64,000 bases of DNA from Glaciimonas sp. CA11.2 (GTDB lineage Bacteria; Pseudomonadota; Gammaproteobacteria; Burkholderiales; Burkholderiaceae_D): assembly GCF_034314045.1 (NCBI RefSeq), contig NZ_JAVIWL010000001.1, positions 620,001-684,000 of the forward strand. Direction: 5' to 3'. Under the pieces are notes generated by a model. The model had not been told where the DNA came from. It saw nothing but the letters and a program-made list of their open reading frames with translations, and searched no databases. Below are positions 57,251 to 64,000 of this stretch, piece after piece. The position numbers and the translations under genes are program-made. The stretch's first letter is position 1. Each line of letters begins with the position of its first letter.

Positions 57251-58144
57251 TTACTCCTTCGCAACCGGCAAGTTAATACCCGGGAAAATTTTAATCACGG
57301 CAGAATCATCCTCGCCGCCATAACCGGCGGTCGACGCCATCATAAACATCTGGTGTGCCGCCGCTGATAATGGCAAAGGGAATTTGCTGGCACGCGCGGT
57401 ATCGAGGACCAAACCCAGATCCTTGACGAAAATATCAACTGCCGATAGCGGGGTATAGTCCGCTTTCAAAATATGGGGGACCCGGTTTTCAAACATCCAG
57501 GAATTGCCCGCGCTATTGGTGATGACTTCATACAACGCATCTGGATCAACGCCCTCGCGCATGCCCAGCGCCATCGCTTCGGCAGCCGCGGCGATGTGCA
57601 CACCCGCCAGTAATTGATTAATCACTTTGACCTTCGAACCAATGCCGTGAGCATCGCCAAGGCGATAGACTTTCCCTGCAATCGCTGCCAGTACGGCTTC
57701 TGCTTTAGCATATGCTTCAGCCGGTCCAGATGTCATCATCGTCATTTCACCGGCATTGGCGCGCGCCGCTCCGCCTGATAAAGGACCGTCCAGCATCAAT
57801 AACTGCAGTGCGGCCAGACGCTGGCCTAATGCGGCCGAGAAATCCGGCGCAACTGTCGCACTGGCAATCACCAGACTACCCGGTTTCATGGCTTCCGCAG
57901 CGCCGTTTTCACCAAAAAGCACTTGCTCGGTCTGGGCGGCATTAACAACCACGGTTATCACAACATCGCACTGCGCGCCTAGTTCGGCTGGCGTGGCGCA
58001 AGCGATCCCGCCTTCGCTGGAAAACTGTGCCAGCACTGGCGGACGAAGATCACATGCGTGCGTGCGCAAACCGGCCCGTAACAACGAACGGGCAACGCCC
58101 AAACCCATGGCACCAAGGCCGATGACACCCACGTTTATGGTCAT
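57251..58144 (-). CDS. ltnD: L-threonate dehydrogenase
   Basis: A 297-residue NAD-dependent beta-hydroxyacid dehydrogenase. The N-terminal motif is VGVIGLGAMGLGVARSLL, substrate-binding DGPLSGGAARANAGEMTM, and the catalytic lysine is in GSKVKVINQLLAGVHIAAAA. In this cluster it oxidises L-threonate to 2-oxo-tetronate, the second entry point besides DenD. First catabolic gene of the minus-strand series, 122 bases after the regulator. Confidence 0.9.
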   Translation of the reverse strand: MTINVGVIGLGAMGLGVARSLLRAGLRTHACDLRPPVLAQFSSEGGIACATPAELGAQCDVVITVVVNAAQTEQVLFGENGAAEAMKPGSLVIASATVAPDFSAALGQRLAALQLLMLDGPLSGGAARANAGEMTMMTSGPAEAYAKAEAVLAAIAGKVYRLGDAHGIGSKVKVINQLLAGVHIAAAAEAMALGMREGVDPDALYEVITNSAGNSWMFENRVPHILKADYTPLSAVDIFVKDLGLVLDTARASKFPLPLSAAAHQMFMMASTAGYGGEDDSAVIKIFPGINLPVAKE

Positions 58145-58266
58145 GATTTATCCTGTTTTAATAATGGTGTTAACGCTTACCGCACAACATTGAGCGGCAT
58201 ATTTTTTGGTTTAATAAAATGCACTGAGAATGTTTACAAACTTGACTTGAATAATTGCGTCGTGAG

Positions 58267-59058
58267 CTAGACAGCATCTACGATTTTTTTGACCTTAATC
58301 GAAGTAACATTTTTAACGCTGCTTTTCTTGATCACTCCGCCGGTTATCGCAGGCTTCGCACCCTGCGATAACCGGCGCGCCGCGTTAAACATATGTGTTT
58401 GCGCTGCATTTCGTGCACTGAGCGCATCACCAGCCGAGATTGCCGTCGCGATAGCGGCATGTTCCTCATAGACCTGACGCATGAAATCGGCATGCCGCGC
58501 TTCATTCGTACGGGTGATTTTTGTCGCCGCTTCGAGATACTGATTTAAGAAAGCCAACGTTTGGAGCAGGAAAGGATTACCCGTGGCTTCGGCGATGCTG
58601 CGGTGAAACATCACATCGGCCTTTACGCCATCACCGCCAGCCACGACATCTGCCTCAATTCCGCGCAATGCTGTTTCAATCGACTTAAGCTGGCGTGGCG
58701 TGCGACGAATGGCTGCCAACGCGGCAACCTCGGCGTCAATCGCCCGCCGTAACTCAACAATTTGCAGAACGGCATCGGCGGAGGATGCTTCATCAAACTG
58801 AATGCGCAATGGGCGTAAATGGCCTTGTTCACTGACATACACGCCGCTGCCCTGACGTGGTTCGACCGCGCCCTCATTCTTTAATCGCGAAATAGCTTCC
58901 CGAACGACGGTGCGGCTGACGCCATATTCTTCAGAAAGTACTGGCTCAGTCGGCAGTTTTGCGCCTGGACCATATTCGCCGCTTTGAATTTTTTGAAGTA
59001 ATTCCTGCGCGACGGTATCGCTCAGTGATGCGCGATTGGCAGCTAGTTTTTTGAACAT
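58267..59058 (-). CDS. GntR/FCD-family regulator of the tetronate cluster
   Basis: A 263-residue FadR-like transcription factor. The winged helix (about 10-75) includes LSEEYGVSRTVVREAISRLK and RQGSGVYVSEQG; the FCD domain follows (about 95-235) with DVMFHRSIAEATGNPFL and EEHAAIATAISAGD. A Lys-rich tail (KKSSVKNVTSIKVKKIVDAV) is unusual. It is encoded first and in the same direction as the ltnD-otnKC genes, so autoregulation of the cluster is likely. Ligand unknown. Confidence 0.82.
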   Translation of the reverse strand: MFKKLAANRASLSDTVAQELLQKIQSGEYGPGAKLPTEPVLSEEYGVSRTVVREAISRLKNEGAVEPRQGSGVYVSEQGHLRPLRIQFDEASSADAVLQIVELRRAIDAEVAALAAIRRTPRQLKSIETALRGIEADVVAGGDGVKADVMFHRSIAEATGNPFLLQTLAFLNQYLEAATKITRTNEARHADFMRQVYEEHAAIATAISAGDALSARNAAQTHMFNAARRLSQGAKPAITGGVIKKSSVKNVTSIKVKKIVDAV

Positions 59059-59543
59059 AAGGTCTCGTTATTTTCTAATTATTAACTCATTATTTCGATG
59101 AATTAGTTTATCGATTTTTCATAATGTGACCATATCATCATATGACTTTGAATAAAAATCAAGCATCAAAATAAAAATTTTATACCTGCTGGCGCAATCA
59201 TGGCTTCCGAGAAACACTTTAAAGACTTATGCAGTTATTACTACGTGCGCAATATAGTCCAATCGGACGATACTCCTACGCAACTTTCATCGGTACATTG
59301 ACCCAAACTGCACAAACTTGCCTCTACAAGACAACAGTTTGTGAAAAATTAAACAGGTCATCCATCCTGAATGTGTTCATTAGTCAATCTACTGCGGCTC
59401 AAATTCGACTATGCCGACTATAAAAGAGCCGTTCGCACCGACGTGCAAACTTTCGGCTTGGATTACCAGCAAAGGTGTCGTCCAGCAGAGGTTTTTACAG
59501 CGACAAGCAACGGGTATCTGACAAAAAATAATAAGGAGACAAA
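59059..59543. other. Divergent gap between the tetronate regulator and the repeat lipoprotein
   Basis: About 485 bases. Short frames are present but none has a ribosome binding site or family features. It holds the candidate operator at 59131-59144 and, at its right end, an AAGGAGAC site seven bases before the lipoprotein ATG. Confidence 0.5.
59131..59144 (-). promoter_or_regulatory. Palindrome CATAT-CATC-ATATG, candidate GntR operator
   Basis: Five-base inverted arms around four bases, 73 bases upstream of the regulator's start codon on the minus strand. Size and symmetry suit a GntR/FCD dimer. No second copy was found in the gap before ltnD. Confidence 0.4.
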
Positions 59544-60674
59544 ATGCAATTACTTTATAAAAAATCAATCATCGTCAGCTGTGTCCTGGCCACTCTGGCA
59601 TTGAGCGGTTGCGGCAGCACTGGTTCCGTCGCTTCAAATTCAGGCTCGGGCGGTTCCACTTCAGGAACCGCTGTGCCTGCGGCCGCACCAGTCAATCAAA
59701 CCGCGACCGCAGTCAGCCAGACCGGCTCTACCATTTCTGATGCGGGCAATCTGATTGGCACGACACCTTTGCCGATTCCAGGGATCGCTACAACCCAAAA
59801 AGATCTTGGGGCTACAGTGTCTAGCAGCGGCAATATAGTCACCGCTCTCGGCAATGGCGTCAGCAGTGGGTTGGGCCAAATGGGAACCAACCCAAATTCG
59901 GTCGGCACCACGGTTGCCAGCACAGGGAACGTCATCAGTGCAACTGGCATCACAGTAGGAAACGTCGGTCAGTTAGCGACCGACTCAGGTGCGGCTGGTA
60001 GCCCATTGCAGCCGCTGAGTCCCCTCACAGGACCAGTCGGATCCGCTCTGAGTAACGCGGGTGTATCGATTAATAGTGCTGGTCAGCTGGCTGCTTTGTC
60101 GCTCGCTACGGGCCCGGTAGAGCAGATTACCCAATCAATAAGCAGCACCATCACGCCACTTGGGGCAACCATCTCCAGCACTACTTTAACAGTGGGTCAA
60201 ACTACCGGTTTGGGTCAACCAGTCGCAGGGTTAATCACGACCATCGGCAACGGTATTGGTGGTGCTGGCACACAAGTTGGAGCGAGTTCCAGCAATGTCC
60301 TGGTGCAGGATGTGGGTGGCATCGTTACAACAGTTGGTGGCATCATAAATAGCACGACCGGTCTATTGCTCTCCCCCGGCACGACGAATAATGCATCCGG
60401 CAGTGCATCGAGCAGTCCGTTGGATCCACTTAAATCAGTCACCTCAATCGGTGCGACCGGCAGCAGCAGTGGTAGTCCACTGGCACCTGTTACCAATCTA
60501 TTGGCCGGCGCATCTGGTTCGGCATCCACTAGCAATCCGGTAGCGCCGGCCACTAACCTTGCCACTGCCCTCGCTCCCTTATTGAGTAGTGCATCGGCCG
60601 CTGGCTCTGCGTCCACCAGCAGCCCGTTAATGCCCGTGACTGGATTATTGAGCGGTGTAGGTAAGGCGCATTAA
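59544..60674 (+). CDS. Ser/Gly/Thr-rich repeat lipoprotein
   Basis: A 376-residue lipoprotein: signal YKKSIIVSCVLATLALSGCG with lipobox ALSGC. The mature part is made of two low-complexity repeat zones. Residues ~55-270 repeat a unit of the type G-x-T-V-x-S-x-G-N-V-I (GTTVASTGNVISATG). Residues ~285-370 repeat GSASSSPLxPVTxLL about four times. Relatives are annotated as collagen-like repeat proteins, although true Gly-x-y triplets are not obvious here. Such a sequence suggests an extended or beta-helical surface structure. It is followed by an OmpW-family gene, a pairing I recall from other Burkholderiales. AAGGAGAC gives a strong start. Confidence 0.8.
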   Translation: MQLLYKKSIIVSCVLATLALSGCGSTGSVASNSGSGGSTSGTAVPAAAPVNQTATAVSQTGSTISDAGNLIGTTPLPIPGIATTQKDLGATVSSSGNIVTALGNGVSSGLGQMGTNPNSVGTTVASTGNVISATGITVGNVGQLATDSGAAGSPLQPLSPLTGPVGSALSNAGVSINSAGQLAALSLATGPVEQITQSISSTITPLGATISSTTLTVGQTTGLGQPVAGLITTIGNGIGGAGTQVGASSSNVLVQDVGGIVTTVGGIINSTTGLLLSPGTTNNASGSASSSPLDPLKSVTSIGATGSSSGSPLAPVTNLLAGASGSASTSNPVAPATNLATALAPLLSSASAAGSASTSSPLMPVTGLLSGVGKAH

Positions 60675-60805
60675 AACTATTGAGCGAAACACGCACTCCC
60701 TGCAAAGTCTTCACCCTGCGAAAGCTGGAGGCTTTGCAACTCGTCAACGAGATGACGCTAGGCGGCAACTCAGCACAAACATAAAAATATCCGGAGACAT
60801 ATAAA

Positions 60806-61636
60806 ATGAAAGTAAGTCATTGCCTTGCTGCTTTAACATTCATTCTGATTTCGAGCATGGCAGCAGCGCAAAAAGCTGGTGATACCGTGGTCAATGTCGG
60901 TGGGCTTTACATTAACAACTCCAAAAGTAGTAGCACGCCGCTGCATACTGATCTGGGCGTGTCCTTATTGACCCAAACCACCCTGCTGCCGCAAAAATTC
61001 GACTCGCCGGGTACGAACCTCAGGGTAGGTAATGCGGTCACGCCGCTATTGACGGTCACGCATTTTGTCACCGACCATTTCGCCATCACGAATGTTGCTG
61101 GTTTGCCGCCAAGCTTTAATATTTATGGCAGTGGCAAGGTGACTACGCCCGGCGCTCTTGGCGCTGCGGTGCCTCCGGTCGTACTCAACCAACCTGGAAA
61201 TGCTCCTCTGGCAAGCGTATTGCAATGGAGTCCCACACTGCTATTTCAATACTATTTCCGCGATCCAAAAGCGACTTTCCGTCCTTATCTGGGCGCTGGT
61301 GTTAGCTATAACTTCTTTACCCACGTCAAACTCAACGACAACTTCAATCAGGAACTGAAAAACACGGGCGGTTATCTTGCCTTCGCCTCCACAGGCAGTA
61401 ATGCAACCACAATCCAAGCCAAAGCGACTTCGTCGTTCAGACCGGTATTAAACGGCGGTCTGAACATTAATTTTGACGACAACTGGTCTGGCAACCTCGG
61501 CGTATCGTATCTTCCTCTGCAAACAGATTCGATCATTACGGTTAAAGACAAGAATGGCAATACCGTCTTGACCAGTACTGCAAGACTGAATATCCCCGCC
61601 ATCGCCACCAACTTTACGCTCGGCTATAAGTTTTAA
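60806..61636 (+). CDS. OmpW-family outer-membrane protein
   Basis: A 276-residue porin-like protein. Signal peptide ending SSMAAAQ, then eight-strand barrel features: GDTVVNVGGLYINN at the first strand, TVTHFVTDHFAITNVAGLPP, LLFQYYFRDPKATFRPYLGA and the closing strand TNFTLGYKF ending in phenylalanine. Larger than E. coli OmpW (212 residues) owing to long loops. OmpW proteins form a narrow hydrophobic channel for small apolar molecules. A CGGAGACAT site precedes the ATG. It is probably co-transcribed with the repeat lipoprotein and ends in a strong hairpin. Confidence 0.88.
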   Translation: MKVSHCLAALTFILISSMAAAQKAGDTVVNVGGLYINNSKSSSTPLHTDLGVSLLTQTTLLPQKFDSPGTNLRVGNAVTPLLTVTHFVTDHFAITNVAGLPPSFNIYGSGKVTTPGALGAAVPPVVLNQPGNAPLASVLQWSPTLLFQYYFRDPKATFRPYLGAGVSYNFFTHVKLNDNFNQELKNTGGYLAFASTGSNATTIQAKATSSFRPVLNGGLNINFDDNWSGNLGVSYLPLQTDSIITVKDKNGNTVLTSTARLNIPAIATNFTLGYKF

Positions 61637-61654
61637 GGTACCGTAACTGTTGAC

Positions 61655-61686
61655 GCAGGTCGGACGGCTAAAGTAGTCCGACCTGC
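61655..61686 (+). terminator. Strong hairpin after the OmpW gene
   Basis: A perfect 11-base stem, GCAGGTCGGAC (61655-61665) with GTCCGACCTGC (61676-61686), lies 18 bases after the stop. The following T content is modest (ACCTTTC). Confidence 0.72.
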
Positions 61687-62099
61687 ACCTTTCGCTCCAG
61701 AAAACAACACTGCGTCCTCGTCAATATCTAAAAATATGACCACGCTGCACGTAATACCTTCGTAGGTCTTCCTCTTATCTCACGCTTAACAATCCGTTTA
61801 CAACCATCGGTTGCCCCACAAGCACCATTGAAGAGCATCACAACTCATCCTTCCGTCCAGATGCCACCAGTTAACTGGTCATTTACCGCATTTTTTAAAA
61901 ACATAAAATAGCTTTTAAGCACATTTCCTTGAGGAAATTCTGCGATAGAATCAGCATTGATTCACGAAAATTGAATCGAAAACCATGAATTGCGCCCGAC
62001 AAGCGCGCGTATTTTTTGGACTAGCCAGAAGCAACTACCTTCGCCCGGTTATCCAATAGATTGTCCGTGAAGTTGAGATGATAGAAATGAGAAGCTTCA
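61687..62099. other. Gap before the MalT-like regulator
   Basis: About 410 bases with no gene. Two small inverted repeats are present: ATTTCC/GGAAAT (61923-61938) and GAATCA/TGATTC (61948-61963), possibly part of the regulator gene's control region. Confidence 0.45.
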
Positions 62100-64000
62100 A
62101 TGAAAAAAATGTTTCTCAAATGTAATTTGACATTACCCTGGGATGTTGCAACTCACGGTGCAACTGCGACCGCAACTCAGTCAACCGATATAAATTGCCC
62201 TACGCCAACTTTTTCCCCGCCAAAAAAAATCATCAAACAAACTAGCAATCCTCCCAATCGGATTAATAGCAGCAACAACAGTTCGAAAATCACATCATCA
62301 AATAGCATAAAAAACGGTGCTGACATGACCGAAAAAGCAATCGGTGCGCGACATTTTCCGCCATCCAAAATTAGTCCACCTGCGAACTCTCTTCTTCTCA
62401 TAACACGTCAGCAAGTCGTTGACCGACTGCTTCGCGCAGACACTGCGAAGCTGATGGTTATTGATGCGCCCGCCGGTTTCGGAAAGACGACCTTATTACG
62501 CTCTCTGCATCATTTTTTAACAGCCGAAGATAAGGCGGTCGCCTGGTTGACGTTGGATGTGGGTGACAACGATATTGATCAACTGACGCTCAACCTGGCA
62601 CAAGCGCTGGAAAAAATGCTTCTTACCGCCAGCATTTTTGCCACTATATTTGCGGATGAAGCATCCGTCCATTCGCGTAAACAGTCACCTCCGGGCGTAT
62701 TGGATACGGTGGTCGCCAGCGCACTGCCGTTTGTACTAATACTTGACGAATTCGAGACGTTACGCAACTCTGCAGTGATGTCCTTGATACAGCAAACTAT
62801 TGAAACATTGGGAGCGGGACAACAAATCATTATTGGTTCGCGCGGAAGGCCGCTATTAAATCTGGCGCGGTTGCGCGCCCGTCAGCAATTGCTGGAATGC
62901 GATGCTACACACCTACGATTTAGTCTGAAAGAAACCATCGAATTTTTGCGCGATAAACGCCATTTAAAACTCGCCGATCAAGAGTTAAAACAACTCCATA
63001 CCATTACCGATGGATGGCCTGCCGCATTATGGTTATCATCGTTAGCGCTTGAAAACAATCCTGATCCGCGCCAATTTGTGCAGACGTTTTCGGGTTCGAA
63101 TAACACCATCGCGACCTATCTGGCAGAAGATGTACTGTCTCAAAAACCGGAATATTTGCAGACGTTCATCCTGCAAACCAGCGTCCTTGATCAATTTTGT
63201 ATCGAAAACTGTAACGCCGTCACAGGCCGAACTGACAGCCAACAATTATTGGAAGAAATCGAGCATTCCAATATGTTTATTTCACCGCTTGATGAGCAGC
63301 GAAAGTGGTTCAGCTATCACCCGCTTTTTGCCACGTTTTTGCGTTCTCAACTGGAGCAAAAATATCCTGGCTTATCGCGCACTTTGCATCGACGTGCAGC
63401 GGGTTGGTATCTAGAGCAGAATCGACCAATACCTGCCATTGATCACGCAGTTTTATCATGGGATAAAACGCTGGTACTGGAATTGCTCGAACAAAAAGCA
63501 GAATCGTTATTGCTACAAGGCCGGGTCCGTTTACTGGCGCGCTGGTTCGATACATTGAAAGGCCAAAGCATCGATGACAATCCAAAATTAATCTTCGTTT
63601 ATGCCTGGGTACTGATACATACCAATCGCAGCGGTGAGGCATTAGCGTTGCAGGAGTCAATGGGCAGCGACAGCATTGACGATTGTAATGCTGCTTCTGG
63701 CAAGCGAATGTCTTATCCCGCATCAATGGCGCTGCGCACATTCAGCCTTGTGATGCTGGATCGGATTGAAGAAACTGCCCCGATTTGGGAGGGTGCGTAT
63801 GGCCTCGAAAATGAAGCTTATGCGCCTTTTTTGCAAACGATGCTGATGATCGGTTGCGCCTACTATTACGCGACCATTGGGCGCTATCAGGAAGCGCGGC
63901 AGGCACTTGATCGGGTGACGCAGCAGTATTCAACCGGCAGATCGTTATTTGGCGGGGCAGTCGCAGGCTATATGAATAGCATGCTCGATATGCTACAGGG
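62100..64000 (+). CDS. MalT/LuxR-family ATP-dependent transcriptional regulator, cut by the window end
   Basis: The first 633 codons are open to the window end; the C-terminal LuxR helix-turn-helix would lie beyond. Walker A is DAPAGFGKTTLLRS near residue 125 and a Walker B-like LILDEFE follows near residue 215. The winged/arm region (ITDGWPAALWLSSLALE) and a helical repeat, tetratricopeptide-like region follow, as in STAND-type MalT, AlkS and AcoK regulators that oligomerise with ATP and an inducer. The first ATG with a GAGAAG-type site is at 62100; the 75 residues before MTEKAIGARHF (ATG at 62325) are Asn/Ser/Thr-rich and atypical, so the later start is plausible. The neighbouring OmpW and lipoprotein genes may be targets. 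Confidence 0.85.
   Translation, partial: MKKMFLKCNLTLPWDVATHGATATATQSTDINCPTPTFSPPKKIIKQTSNPPNRINSSNNSSKITSSNSIKNGADMTEKAIGARHFPPSKISPPANSLLLITRQQVVDRLLRADTAKLMVIDAPAGFGKTTLLRSLHHFLTAEDKAVAWLTLDVGDNDIDQLTLNLAQALEKMLLTASIFATIFADEASVHSRKQSPPGVLDTVVASALPFVLILDEFETLRNSAVMSLIQQTIETLGAGQQIIIGSRGRPLLNLARLRARQQLLECDATHLRFSLKETIEFLRDKRHLKLADQELKQLHTITDGWPAALWLSSLALENNPDPRQFVQTFSGSNNTIATYLAEDVLSQKPEYLQTFILQTSVLDQFCIENCNAVTGRTDSQQLLEEIEHSNMFISPLDEQRKWFSYHPLFATFLRSQLEQKYPGLSRTLHRRAAGWYLEQNRPIPAIDHAVLSWDKTLVLELLEQKAESLLLQGRVRLLARWFDTLKGQSIDDNPKLIFVYAWVLIHTNRSGEALALQESMGSDSIDDCNAASGKRMSYPASMALRTFSLVMLDRIEETAPIWEGAYGLENEAYAPFLQTMLMIGCAYYYATIGRYQEARQALDRVTQQYSTGRSLFGGAVAGYMNSMLDMLQ

Noticed and set aside
59371..59604. 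77-codon ORF overlapping the repeat-lipoprotein start
   Set aside because: Frame conflicts with the lipoprotein, which has a strong ribosome binding site and lipobox.

Overview
The window looks like chromosome of a betaproteobacterium of the Burkholderiales, most likely Oxalobacteraceae (Glaciimonas, Collimonas or Herminiimonas-like). The basis is gene order (miaB-phoH-ybeY ... corC-lnt-glyQ-glyS-gmhB-plsC; lptD-surA-pdxA-rsmA divergent from amgK-murU-pepP-ubiH), the protein families (DUF4148, MxKDx-repeat protein, SHOCT protein) and a GC content judged by eye at about 50%. The genus is inference. I see no rRNA, tRNA, CRISPR array, insertion sequence or prophage.

Layout. 1-4.7 kb: a SHOCT-domain protein, then a probable type VI-type effector/immunity locus: a 46-codon leader ORF, an effector that appears broken by a one-base deletion, and an Imm71/72-like immunity protein. 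5.2-8.8 kb: a small exported protein, miaB, phoH and ybeY. 9.3-11.3 kb: a redox module (membrane cytochrome b, a YedY/MsrP-like molybdoenzyme and a methionine-rich MxKDx-repeat periplasmic protein) sits between ybeY and corC. It resembles the hypochlorite-scavenging YedY1/YedZ1/MrpX system. 11.4-20.6 kb: corC, lnt, glyQS, gmhB, plsC, a YgjP-like metallopeptidase and gloA. 20.6-26.8 kb (minus strand): rsmA, pdxA, surA, lptD. 26.8-31.4 kb: amgK-murU (muramic acid recycling), pepP, ubiH.

31.5-36.3 kb (minus strand): kdsA and a transhydrogenase operon, pntAA-panD-pntAB-pntB, with panD in the middle. 36.6-38.2 kb: a Nudix hydrolase overlapping mnmA. 38.8-44.4 kb: a DUF4148 protein and a four-gene AaeXAB-type aromatic-acid efflux system with its own NodT outer-membrane factor.

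44.9-51.7 kb: hexuronate catabolism uxaC-uxaA-uxaB-exuT plus a GntR/FCD regulator. Galacturonate would be taken through tagaturonate and altronate to 2-keto-3-deoxygluconate; the later steps are not in the window. 51.8-59.1 kb (minus strand): a full four-carbon sugar-acid pathway. LtnD oxidises L-threonate and DenD oxidises D-erythronate to 2-oxo-tetronate; OtnI isomerises, OtnK phosphorylates and OtnC decarboxylates to dihydroxyacetone phosphate. The cluster has its own MFS transporter and GntR/FCD regulator.

59.5-64 kb: a Ser/Gly/Thr-rich repeat lipoprotein, an OmpW-family porin and the first 633 codons of a large MalT/LuxR-type ATP-dependent regulator that runs off the window.

Most interesting points: the candidate MrpX-type oxidant-scavenging module inside a housekeeping cluster, the frameshifted effector with its coupled leader ORF and unclassified toxin domain, the OtnC enzyme lacking usual aldolase residues, panD inside the pnt operon, and several short intergenic tandem repeats and palindromes.
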